From the IMG/VR virus record IMGVR_UViG_3300006749_000111, positions 1 to 25,341 of that record: a DNA stretch of 25,341 nucleotides, one strand, 5' to 3'. This stretch comes from a virus. The stretch's first letter is position 1; every line of letters begins with the position of its first letter. A program made the translations under genes and the position numbers. Below are positions 16,052-23,086 of the stretch, in pieces. Under the pieces are notes generated by a model. That model was not told the origin of the DNA. It was given only the letters and a program-made list of their open reading frames with translations, and ran no database searches.

Positions 16052-16091
16052 ACTCTATTTTTATAGGTAGAAAGCTAGGAAATCAACAGGT

Positions 16092-16448
16092 TTATTGTTG
16101 TTGCTTGATCTCTAATACGGTCACTTCAACTATTGCTCTAGAAGCAGCATTAGCTTGTAATTTCATTACATCACCCTCTTGATAGACCATTGAAGTTGAA
16201 ATTGTGTTTGTATCTGACGCTGATACGTCTACCTGAAAAACTTGAAAATCAGCACTTCCATTATTGTGATCAATATTTACAGTTACAGCACTTGATCCAT
16301 CATAATTATGTGTATTTATTGTTTTTACTATGAAAGTAGACACAGGTACTGGTGGTGTAGCTGCAACATTAGCTGTAGGCACAGTAAAGATTGTAGTTAA
16401 ATCAGTTGTAGTTAAGTTTGCAATAAATCTTTTAAAAACGTCAGCCAT
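16092..16448 (-). CDS. Small beta-rich virion-associated protein (118 aa)
   Basis: A 118-residue protein with the alternating Thr/Val pattern of a beta-sandwich: TTIFTVPTANVAATPPVPVS followed by FIVKTINTHNYDGSSAVTVN, then DFQVFQVDVSASDTNTIS and a final strand ending VLEIKQQQ. No cysteines and no catalytic motif. Such domains are common among phage tail, head-decoration and fibre-connector proteins. The ATG overlaps the stop of the 55-residue gene upstream (TAATG), placing it in a chain with the tail/stabilisation protein. Confidence 0.65.
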   Translation of the reverse strand: MADVFKRFIANLTTTDLTTIFTVPTANVAATPPVPVSTFIVKTINTHNYDGSSAVTVNIDHNNGSADFQVFQVDVSASDTNTISTSMVYQEGDVMKLQANAASRAIVEVTVLEIKQQQ

Positions 16449-16615
16449 TAACTAAAAAACCACGCTCTTCTTGTGGACTCCTCTTGAGTGTCTTGTGTAT
16501 ATTGAGTGTTCAATTGTTGTATCATTTCCTCTAATTGTCGAATTAGTTCAGCAGACTGTTGAGCATCATACTCAGGTCTAGGATCAGGAAATCTTTGTAA
16601 TGTTAATTTTGCCAT
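16448..16615 (-). CDS. 55-residue coiled-coil protein between two virion genes
   Basis: A short gene of 55 codons plus stop that fits exactly between its neighbours: its ATG (16613-16615) overlaps the stop of the 608-residue gene, and its TAA (16448-16450) overlaps the start of the 118-residue gene, both as TAATG. The product starts MAKLTLQRFPDPRPEYDAQQ and continues as a Gln/Glu/Leu-rich amphipathic helix (SAELIRQLEEMIQQLN), likely a small coiled coil, ending RRAWFFS. It is Gln-rich like nearby virion proteins. Perfect junctions on both sides are strong support for coding; a tail-assembly chaperone or structural linker are guesses. Confidence 0.75.
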   Translation of the reverse strand: MAKLTLQRFPDPRPEYDAQQSAELIRQLEEMIQQLNTQYTQDTQEESTRRAWFFS

Positions 16616-18441
16616 TATCTTCTACCATCAGGTTGTATATCAAAACGTTGTGTTCCTAATCTCCAAGCGGTGCCTGTTGTATTAGAGACAACATTGACTG
16701 TGAATTCTCTACCTCTTCCTCGTAAGCTTACAAACTCTGTTGTGTCAGTAAAGGTCGCTGTCTTAATAGTGCTTGTTGTATTGTTTGGATAATACTTAAA
16801 TTCTAATTTCATATTTAAAGTACCTTCTTGATTTTGAATATCAGGTATAAGTTTTTGTACAAAAAGAATATCATTACCTTCACCTATTTCTACAGATCCT
16901 GATTTCACAAAAGCAGTCATGGCTTCACCGTCTGCATTATTTCCTGTCTCATGTAAAAACATTTGAGTGGCACCATCAGTTAAACCAGAGATAACTTCAT
17001 TGTTGGCCGTGGTCGTTGGTAAGTAGTCCGAGGCTACAGGATTATCGTAAACTTCTCTATCAATCCAAGTTGTTCTATCTAGTGTTCCTGTCCACCAAGT
17101 TTGCTCTAGATAGTTATAAGCCACTACTGCATTAATTGTGTCAGATCCTGTTCTAGGATAAAACCATAATACTTCATTGTACTCACCGTTGTGACCTACG
17201 AAAGCATTTTCAGATCCTGTTATATTAATATTGTCAAAAACAAACTGTTCCACGGTACATGGTAATTTTTTAACTGTACCATCAAAAAGATAAAAAGAAT
17301 CTTGCGACATCCAATAAGCAACACCGTTCAAATCAAGTCCTGCGTGACTACCAATAATTCCACAGTTTTGACCTAATTGTCGTAAACCAAAAGTAAAAGG
17401 AGGACCAATAAACTGCATTGAGTGTAATGATGTATCTGTCCATACAAGTATTTGACCTCTTGATCGCTCTGCTGCCACGATCCGTGATCCGTCAGCAATT
17501 CTTAATGAGCCAGCAGTATTTTCTGCTGTAGGTTGATACGTGGTAATATCCTCTTGATCCGAAAATCTTATTAGTAAATCATCTTGCGAACCTATAGTTC
17601 CAATTGTGTTTTCTGTTCCCATAAAAAGTAAATGTCTATCAGGCGTTGAAACTAAACTTATTCTCGATGCGGTTGGTGCACCTGATATAGCAGCGGCTCT
17701 TGTGCTTACCCCTGTTGATGTGTCCCACCTGAAAGCACCACCATTTAAAACTGTTGCAATTAAATCCTCACCAAAATTATCTAGCGACCATTGTCTCGCT
17801 TCCAAAGTAACATTTGAAGTAGTAGAAGGAGTGCCCCATGTACTAGAACCCCATGAGTCAGTGCCCCAACCAAAAGCTGAAGTAGATGTTTCAGGTCCAA
17901 TTGATATCTGATATTTAGCATTGCCTGATCCACCACCACTTGCTGTTGATCCTGAAGCAGCAGCGGTTGTTGTTACAACATAAGCATTGTTATTAGCTAC
18001 TGATGTAACTTCAAATTCTTTATTCATATCTAAACCATCAATAGCTGAGAAGGAATCAAAGGTTACAAAATCTCCTTTTTGTGCACCATGAGATGTGTCA
18101 GTCACAACAACAGATGTGGTTGCATTTGTAGTAAAGGGATTAGTTAAAGCTTGTGTTTCTCTAATAGGGGTAATGTCATAAGCTAATCCTTCTTCTATAA
18201 CATAAAGCTTTCTATCAGTACCAACAGCGTTGTATCGTGTGCCATCTAAAGCTACCCAAGCATGTTGATCACGAGCGACACCCACCAAGGTTGTGGAGAT
18301 AAATTTCTCCCATCCTTTAATTTTCTGCGGTAATCCTTGAAAAAAACGTACGTTATCACCGTCTGTCCACTTGCCTTCGCCTGTGTAATCGGTGACTTCT
18401 TTATTAATACCTGGTGCTGGTCTAAAATTTACTAATGGCAT
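16615..18441 (-). CDS. Probable tail / packaged-DNA stabilisation protein (608 aa)
   Basis: A 608-residue beta-rich structural protein. The N-terminus (MPLVNFRPAPGINKEVTDYT then WTDGDNVRFFQGLPQKIKGW) is a hallmark of a phage tail/neck family that I know from marine phage genomes. The repeated pattern of short strands with W-x-D/G turns through the chain (AWVALDGTRYNAVGTDRKLY; LLFMGTENTIGTIG; ILVWTDTSLHSMQF) suggests a beta-propeller, as in the P22 gp10 stabilisation protein. A W-G-rich stretch lies near residues 190-203 (FGWGTDSWGSSTWG). It precedes the small virion genes and ejection block and follows the glycosyltransferase. The structural role is fairly sure; equivalence to P22 gp10 is an inference. 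Confidence 0.65.
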   Translation of the reverse strand: MPLVNFRPAPGINKEVTDYTGEGKWTDGDNVRFFQGLPQKIKGWEKFISTTLVGVARDQHAWVALDGTRYNAVGTDRKLYVIEEGLAYDITPIRETQALTNPFTTNATTSVVVTDTSHGAQKGDFVTFDSFSAIDGLDMNKEFEVTSVANNNAYVVTTTAAASGSTASGGGSGNAKYQISIGPETSTSAFGWGTDSWGSSTWGTPSTTSNVTLEARQWSLDNFGEDLIATVLNGGAFRWDTSTGVSTRAAAISGAPTASRISLVSTPDRHLLFMGTENTIGTIGSQDDLLIRFSDQEDITTYQPTAENTAGSLRIADGSRIVAAERSRGQILVWTDTSLHSMQFIGPPFTFGLRQLGQNCGIIGSHAGLDLNGVAYWMSQDSFYLFDGTVKKLPCTVEQFVFDNINITGSENAFVGHNGEYNEVLWFYPRTGSDTINAVVAYNYLEQTWWTGTLDRTTWIDREVYDNPVASDYLPTTTANNEVISGLTDGATQMFLHETGNNADGEAMTAFVKSGSVEIGEGNDILFVQKLIPDIQNQEGTLNMKLEFKYYPNNTTSTIKTATFTDTTEFVSLRGRGREFTVNVVSNTTGTAWRLGTQRFDIQPDGRR

Positions 18442-18459
18442 GACGCCAATATATATAAA

Positions 18460-19275
18460 TTACTCTTTTTTAGCAACTAAAGACCCAACATGACCTTTAA
18501 ATGCTCTATTACCAAAGTGAGTTAAAGGCATCGCTAAGTCAGCCCAAATCTGCCCGCCACACTCCTGCCATAGACGAGAGAAGTAGTAATCTTCGGATAG
18601 ATATCTTATTTGTGGTTGACCTTCTTTGGTTTTAGTGTTGTATGGTCCAACAGCAAACAAGTCATAACAATTATCAGACCTATAAGCTCCACCGTTAACA
18701 ATTTGATCAGACTCATATTTTCTTTCAGGAAACTTCTTCATCATAGTTCTAAATACTTCTCTTTTCACAAGCATCATACCAGTAGCTGCTTCTTGCACAG
18801 GAAAAAAACCTCCCTCACCTTTTAAATTTAAAGGGTCATCAAAGTTTACATTATACCCTAAGGCTCTAGCCTCTATTTCATCAGGGGTAGCATTTGGATT
18901 TTCTTTTAAAATGTCTTTAATCTTTTCAAGATATAAATGTTTTCTGGGATAAATTCCACAAGCTATATCTTTATCTACACAAAGTAATCTTTGAATATTT
19001 TGCCAAGTGAAACCTATGTCAGCATCTATAAATAAAAGATGTGTAGCAACAAAATCTTTATCGTCCATCATCATAGAGACTATGGTATTTCGAGCACGAG
19101 TAATTAAACTTTCATTACCCATTGTTTGTATTCTCATTGCAATATTGTTAGCTTGAGTCCAAGACTGTAACTCCAACAAACCATGTAGTGTTGATTCAGT
19201 AAGTAATCCACCATACATTGGCATTCCTAAAAATATTTTAAAATTTTGGTCTTTTAGTTCTTCTGGTTTAATCAT
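18460..19275 (-). CDS. GT-A-fold glycosyltransferase (family 2-like)
   Basis: A 271-residue nucleotide-sugar-dependent glycosyltransferase. Evidence: an N-terminal strand and loop KIFLGMPMYGG (13-23), IDADIGF carrying the D84-A-D86 metal/nucleotide site (83-89), the acceptor-side ATGMMLVKREVF segment (164-175), SEDYYFSRLW with the probable catalytic acids E228-D229 (227-236), and a C-terminal LTHFGNRAFKGH with a metal-binding His (251-262). No membrane segment, so it acts in the cytoplasm. The ribosome binding site (AAAGGA) lies 7-10 nt upstream of the ATG. It directly follows the five oxygenase-like genes, so it may add sugar to a group created by one of them, or glycosylate DNA, virion protein or surface polysaccharide; the acceptor cannot be read from sequence. 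Confidence 0.85.
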   Translation of the reverse strand: MIKPEELKDQNFKIFLGMPMYGGLLTESTLHGLLELQSWTQANNIAMRIQTMGNESLITRARNTIVSMMMDDKDFVATHLLFIDADIGFTWQNIQRLLCVDKDIACGIYPRKHLYLEKIKDILKENPNATPDEIEARALGYNVNFDDPLNLKGEGGFFPVQEAATGMMLVKREVFRTMMKKFPERKYESDQIVNGGAYRSDNCYDLFAVGPYNTKTKEGQPQIRYLSEDYYFSRLWQECGGQIWADLAMPLTHFGNRAFKGHVGSLVAKKE

Positions 19276-19307
19276 TTTGTTTTTCCTTTATTATGTTAGT
19301 AAATATC

Positions 19308-19955
19308 CTATTTCTTGCTTTCTAAGAAGTACACTGCGTTATATCTCCAAGTGTCACTACAATATTTTTTATGATCTTCTATGTATCCTCCATGTGGTAG
19401 TTTACCATTAAATATAACACATCTATTAAATTTAGCGGGAATAATATCAAACTTGTTATTTGATATATCACATCGTATATCAATTTCTTCTTCAATTAAA
19501 TCTTGTGGCATATCTTCATATATTGCTGTTCCTCCAGAACATTTTTTATCTAAATAAATAAGTATATTAAAGCTATCGTCTATGTGAGGCCTAAATTGAA
19601 TATTTGAAGAAGGTACATCAATCCATTGAAATATATTAAATCTTATCGAGTCACAATAATGATCGTGCAAATTTAACATGTGCTTTAATGTATTAATTGT
19701 CTTATGTTCTTTATCTACACCATAATTAGTCAAAGGTATTTTTAATCTACAATCATAATATTTTTTAAAATTTTTAGTGTCTTTATGTAATTTCCAATTA
19801 GGAACCCAGGTTTCTTTTAACATCTTATATATTTGTTCACCATTTTTATAAAAATTATCAATATATATGTATTCATGATCTCCAACTTTATCCTTCGCAA
19901 TTTCTAAGCTGTCGTTTATTTCATATAAATCGTGTGTTAAAAAAGGAGTGGTCAT
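19308..19955 (-). CDS. 2OG-Fe(II) oxygenase-like protein, DUF6445 type (array member 5)
   Basis: 215 residues from the ATG at 19953-19955, which I prefer because it overlaps the preceding stop as TAATG; an upstream ATG at 19976 would add seven residues inside the previous gene. The double-stranded beta-helix motifs are clear: RPHIDDS with H124-x-D126, LIYLDKKCSGGTAIYED, then FNGKLPHGG with distal H188 and DTWRYNAVYF with R204 for 2-oxoglutarate. The architecture matches the DUF6445-like branch. Members of the superfamily hydroxylate or otherwise oxidise protein, nucleic acid or small substrates; the substrate here is unknown. The gene is very AT-rich (about 15% GC in the line at 19741), unlike the glycosyltransferase that follows. 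Confidence 0.8.
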   Translation of the reverse strand: MTTPFLTHDLYEINDSLEIAKDKVGDHEYIYIDNFYKNGEQIYKMLKETWVPNWKLHKDTKNFKKYYDCRLKIPLTNYGVDKEHKTINTLKHMLNLHDHYCDSIRFNIFQWIDVPSSNIQFRPHIDDSFNILIYLDKKCSGGTAIYEDMPQDLIEEEIDIRCDISNNKFDIIPAKFNRCVIFNGKLPHGGYIEDHKKYCSDTWRYNAVYFLESKK

Positions 19956-20509
19956 TAAAAAAACATTCCGTTCCATTTTGAAACAAACAAATAATTGAAA
20001 GCTAAACTTATTCTTAGATTATCGTTTAAATTAGGCGATACACTATGGGGGCAATCATCATCGAAAATAATTATATCAGCAAACTTTGGTTTTATGTTTG
20101 TTTGCAAATTAGATTTATGTTTAGACTTTAAATTTAAATTTGAGTTATTATGAGTTAAGTAAACAATACCACTTAAATATTTTTTATATTCATCACTGTG
20201 TGTATGCTCTTCTTGGTAAAAATCTTTTTCATAAATATTTATCCAAGAATTAAAGATATAACCATTATAAAAACTATTTTTTAAATGCATAAAGTTTTCA
20301 ATGTGACTTAATATATTTAATTTTAAATCATGTAATTCAATACAGTTTAAAATATTATCAGTTATGTTAAATGAGGTTCTTATTTTACAATTCCAACTTT
20401 GTTCTTTGTAAGAGTTTTTTGTTTTTTCAACAAAGTTAAAAGATTTTTCACATATCTCATCATTGATTTTTGAGTGATAGTAATCTTCTTTATATAATAT
20501 TTTTAACAT
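19955..20509 (-). CDS. 2OG-Fe(II) oxygenase-like protein with H-x-H metal motif (array member 4)
   Basis: 184 residues. The C-terminal half has the cupin/double-stranded beta-helix pattern of the TIGR02466-like oxygenases: SWINIYEKDFYQEEHTHS (88-105), YLSGIVYLT (111-119), PKFADIIIFDDDCPHSVSP (141-159) and NLRISLAFNY (164-173). Candidate metal ligands are H102-x-H104 and H155, with R166 as the 2-oxoglutarate arginine. The usual acidic residue of H-x-D is absent, so catalysis is uncertain. It overlaps the upstream oxygenase gene by 20 nt and the next by 1 nt. Extreme AT content (17-18% GC in two 60-base lines) sets it apart from the tail genes. No strong ribosome binding site is visible, consistent with coupled translation. 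Confidence 0.7.
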   Translation of the reverse strand: MLKILYKEDYYHSKINDEICEKSFNFVEKTKNSYKEQSWNCKIRTSFNITDNILNCIELHDLKLNILSHIENFMHLKNSFYNGYIFNSWINIYEKDFYQEEHTHSDEYKKYLSGIVYLTHNNSNLNLKSKHKSNLQTNIKPKFADIIIFDDDCPHSVSPNLNDNLRISLAFNYLFVSKWNGMFF

Positions 20510-21035
20510 TAAAATCTAAATTTATTGTTTGTCTATTTCCTTCTGATTGAGGAAAAGTGCCATGAAAAACATGAGCGGGAAAAAAGAATAAATCTCCTAT
20601 TTTTGGTTGAAATCTAAAATACCTTAATTCGTTATTTTTGTTTCTTAATATAAAAAACAAATCTCCAGACAAATTTTTGTCAATATTACTCGGTATATCT
20701 AAAAAAGTAACACTAGATAAATGATTTGTTGTTTCAGGATTGTGTTGATGAATTTCATGATAACCGTATTTTTCACCGTAAACAGTCCAAGCAGATAAAA
20801 GTTCTAGAGAAATTTCTTTCAAATGTTTTAATATTATTGTTTGAATGTTTTCACTTATGTTTTTGATTTTGTTAAAATCATCAAAAAAATATTGTTTTGA
20901 ATTATCACCATGAGTGCTTATGTTTTCTTTTTCTTGATTTAAGTTTAAAACTACAGAATCAACTTGTATCTTGAAATCTTTAACTTCAATAGAATCTTTG
21001 ATAATCCAATCTTTAAGGTTACTTACCTTGATCAT
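20490..21035 (-). CDS. 2OG-Fe(II) oxygenase-like protein with H-x-H metal motif (array member 3)
   Basis: 181 residues. The C-terminal domain shows AWTVYGEKYGYHEIHQHN (82-99), SSVTFLDIP (107-115), SGDLFFIL (123-130), PKIGDLFFFPAHVFHGTFP (144-162) and RQTINLDF (168-175). This is the strand order and spacing of TIGR02466-like 2OG-Fe(II) oxygenases. Probable ligands are H96, H98 and H158 with R168. As in its neighbour, His replaces the acidic ligand of H-x-D. The N-terminal 70 residues are lysine- and isoleucine-rich with no motif. It overlaps the upstream gene by 17 nt and the downstream by 20 nt. Composition is AT-rich (about 23% GC in the line at 20881). Similar layout suggests a duplication with member 4, but the sequences have diverged widely. 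Confidence 0.7.
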   Translation of the reverse strand: MIKVSNLKDWIIKDSIEVKDFKIQVDSVVLNLNQEKENISTHGDNSKQYFFDDFNKIKNISENIQTIILKHLKEISLELLSAWTVYGEKYGYHEIHQHNPETTNHLSSVTFLDIPSNIDKNLSGDLFFILRNKNNELRYFRFQPKIGDLFFFPAHVFHGTFPQSEGNRQTINLDFNVKNII

Positions 21036-21648
21036 CTTTTACTGATGGCATTCCTAACATAGATCTTTTATCCCATTTCTCTTGAGCATGAGGTCCCTCT
21101 TTATTTACATAATGAAAAAAACAAGTAATAAAATGATCATGTGTACAGAATTCTCTCCAATGTACAGTTTGATCTGTTTGACCTTGAAATAACACAGCAT
21201 TATTTCTAATCATGTCATACTTATAATTAATTTTCACAGGCTCTAATTTTTTATCTATGTTAAAATATTTGTATTCTGAGGTTGGATCTAGCTCTCCAAT
21301 GTATAGTGGATAAGGTTTATTAACAGGGAATTCACCTAAAGCTAAAGCCACAGTATATTCACAAGATGGTCTATCGGTGTGTATTTCTAAGTCAGATCCT
21401 TTGTCATAAACTCTCATGAACGAAAACGTTGGCCATAAGCTTTTACCAACATGCTTTTCAACTACAGATGTAGATAAATCTAATATTGTTTCCATTAATG
21501 GGTCTCCGTAAGAATATGCCATGGCATTTACGGTATTATCAAAATAAGTATCTCTACAAAGAGTCTTAGTTATTGCATACTGATTAACAACAGTAATTAA
21601 ACTATCGGGTAAAAATTTTTCAATAAATATTGGTTTTATTTGATCCAT
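21019..21648 (-). CDS. 2OG-Fe(II) oxygenase-like protein with HWRE motif (array member 2)
   Basis: 209 residues from the ATG at 21646-21648 (MDQIKPIFIEKFLPD). I choose this start because the longer reading to 21747 would add 33 residues translated inside the upstream gene, while this one overlaps by only 13 nt. Motifs: FSFMRVYDKGSDLEIHTDRP with H90-x-D92, YTVALALGE, NAVLFQGQTDQTVHWRE with H163 and R165, and the closing ITCFFHYV strand. The H-x-D...HWRE...FFHYV pattern is seen in a group of phage and bacterial prolyl-4-hydroxylase-like proteins. The substrate is unknown. Base composition (about 37% GC in the line at 21361) matches the phage average, unlike members 3-5. Confidence 0.8.
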   Translation of the reverse strand: MDQIKPIFIEKFLPDSLITVVNQYAITKTLCRDTYFDNTVNAMAYSYGDPLMETILDLSTSVVEKHVGKSLWPTFSFMRVYDKGSDLEIHTDRPSCEYTVALALGEFPVNKPYPLYIGELDPTSEYKYFNIDKKLEPVKINYKYDMIRNNAVLFQGQTDQTVHWREFCTHDHFITCFFHYVNKEGPHAQEKWDKRSMLGMPSVKDDQGK

Positions 21649-22193
21649 GATATTATAGCGTATCTCGTTCCTTTTGTTACGGGTAAAACTGTATGAGGGT
21701 ACATAAAATTGGATGGGAACATAATGCAATCCCCTATGTTTTGACAATACTTTGTTTTTTGACCATTTAAATCAAATTCAAAAAGACCACCTTCATAATC
21801 TGTATTTAAAGAAATTGAACAACTTAAAACTCTTGTGGGGGTGTGTCTTGAAAAATCAGTATGATAAGTGTAACCAACATTGTATTGATTACTTTGGTAT
21901 TTTAAAATTTGTAATTCTGAAACTTCTTCAGCATCCATGTAAGGAAACTTTTCTTTGTAAATTTTTCTAGCAGCATGAATATAAGACACTAATCTTTGTG
22001 TAATTAATCTTTTTCCAAAAGTAGTTTGATCAGTAACTATATCATGTTGTTCACAGTTTCTGGTTGATTTAAGTCTTTCTCCAGAATAACCGCCAGTCAC
22101 TGTTGCTTCTGAATAATTATTAAAATAGGCAATAACTTTTTCGCAAAGCACTCTTGGCACTAATTTTTTAATCTCTATGATGTTAGATTGCAC
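21636..22193 (-). CDS. 2OG-Fe(II) oxygenase, prolyl-4-hydroxylase-like (array member 1)
   Basis: 185 residues with a complete textbook site: GYTYHTDFSRH with H111-x-D113, RVLSCSISLN, YEGGLFEF, GDCIMFPSNFMYPHTVLP with H167, and GTRYAIISWI with R177 that binds 2-oxoglutarate. The fold and order match the P4H/PKHD-type hydroxylases. The best-supported start is GTG at 22191-22193, one base after the preceding TAG; no in-frame ATG exists before residue 86, and no clear ribosome binding site is visible. It is the first and most canonical member of the five-gene array. Protein, DNA-base or free amino-acid hydroxylation are all possible; nothing in the sequence picks one. Confidence 0.87.
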   Translation of the reverse strand: MQSNIIEIKKLVPRVLCEKVIAYFNNYSEATVTGGYSGERLKSTRNCEQHDIVTDQTTFGKRLITQRLVSYIHAARKIYKEKFPYMDAEEVSELQILKYQSNQYNVGYTYHTDFSRHTPTRVLSCSISLNTDYEGGLFEFDLNGQKTKYCQNIGDCIMFPSNFMYPHTVLPVTKGTRYAIISWIK

Positions 22194-22194
22194 T

Positions 22195-22659
22195 CTAGTA
22201 GGTAATACCGTTTGCAGATAAATAATTCACTCTTGCAGTATTTGCTGCTGTTATGGCAGCAGAATCATCATCTGCATTTGCATCGTCATGATCATCGTAA
22301 GTTGTTTGCCAAGTTTTTTCAGCTTCCGCTCTAATCACTACGTTAGTGACCCATTGAGGAAGATCAGATTGTGAAGCGTATGAGGTATTTTCTGAATTAT
22401 CAGTGCTTTCTAGGATGTATGTCCAAGTGCCTCCATTGTTTTTACATTGTAAAGCGTGTGTTGTAGATGGCAACTCTGTATGAGATCTTACATTTAAATA
22501 AACTTTATCATCAATATAAACATCTGATTCAGTGTTACCACTTCCTGAGGCAGGTCCATCATTACCGACAATATTTCCTGCTTGATCTCTATGAACATCA
22601 GAATCAAATATAATTGTTAGTCTAGTATTAATGGTTGTATTATTTATCGTTATTGACAT
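22195..22659 (-). CDS. Hypothetical virion-associated protein (154 aa)
   Basis: The function is not recognised. The 154-residue product is Thr/Asn/Asp-rich. It opens with a beta pattern (MSITINNTTINTRLTIIFDS) and contains WTYILESTDNSENTSYASQS and WVTNVVIRAEAEKTWQTTYD. An unusually acidic stretch (DDHDDANADDDSAA) precedes the final strand ending in ANGITY. A W-x-x-x-x-V-x-x pattern and the acid-rich tail recall small fibre-associated or fibre-assembly proteins, but this is weak. It overlaps the gene upstream by 20 nt, has an AAGGT site before the ATG, and lies between the fibre and the oxygenases. Confidence 0.6.
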   Translation of the reverse strand: MSITINNTTINTRLTIIFDSDVHRDQAGNIVGNDGPASGSGNTESDVYIDDKVYLNVRSHTELPSTTHALQCKNNGGTWTYILESTDNSENTSYASQSDLPQWVTNVVIRAEAEKTWQTTYDDHDDANADDDSAAITAANTARVNYLSANGITY

Positions 22660-23086
22660 TTTTTTTACCTTTTTTACCTTCCTTAATTTTTATCTTATTA
22701 TTGCTTAATTGTCTAATAGTTTCATTGCCCCATTCTGGATTGTCTTCCTCTTGAGCTTTTTGATGATTTCCTAATAATTCAAATATTGATGCAGTGTTTT
22801 CCATAGCTTTCTTAGCACCTTCACTTGAACTTAAAACTTTTTGCATGACATTATTAGAGTGCACCATCTCATTTCTAAAAGACTCTGTGGCTGCTTTAAC
22901 TCCAACAGTGGCCTTAGAATTTTCAACTAAAAGCAAAGGAAGCCAAGCTATTGAACATCCCCATTCTTGCACGTCTTGTCCTGTTTGTGGATGAGTCCCT
23001 TGAAGCATGTTATACCAAATACATTGATGTTTCATACACTTCTTATTAAGAAGAGGACATTTACCGTCCGGGTCAAATATCGGCAT
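22640..23086 (-). CDS. Cysteine-containing hypothetical protein behind the tail fibre
   Basis: 148 residues. The N-terminus holds four cysteines: C10 (KCPLLNKKC), C17, C22 (HQCIWYNMLQG) and C44 (EWGCSIAWLPLLLVE). Their spacing and the flanking CPLL...C...CIWY and W-G-C-S-I-A-W-L-P pattern suggest one bound metal, zinc or Fe-S. The rest is a helical, charged domain ending in a Lys/Asn-rich tail (KIKIKEGKKGKKNVNNDK). The ATG overlaps the fibre stop as TAATG, so it is co-translated with the fibre. I recognise the pattern from marine phage genomes but know no function. Roles in fibre maturation or as a metal-binding adaptor are guesses. Confidence 0.65.
   Translation of the reverse strand: MPIFDPDGKCPLLNKKCMKHQCIWYNMLQGTHPQTGQDVQEWGCSIAWLPLLLVENSKATVGVKAATESFRNEMVHSNNVMQKVLSSSEGAKKAMENTASIFELLGNHQKAQEEDNPEWGNETIRQLSNNKIKIKEGKKGKKNVNNDK

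Noticed and set aside
16060-16086. Promoter-like TTGATT and TATAAA before the 83-residue gene
   Set aside because: The spacer is only 15 bp and the boxes are imperfect in AT-rich DNA.
21649-21747. 33-residue N-terminal extension of oxygenase array member 2
   Set aside because: It is a frame-shadow of the upstream oxygenase gene; the family-like N-terminus starts at MDQIKPIFIEKF.
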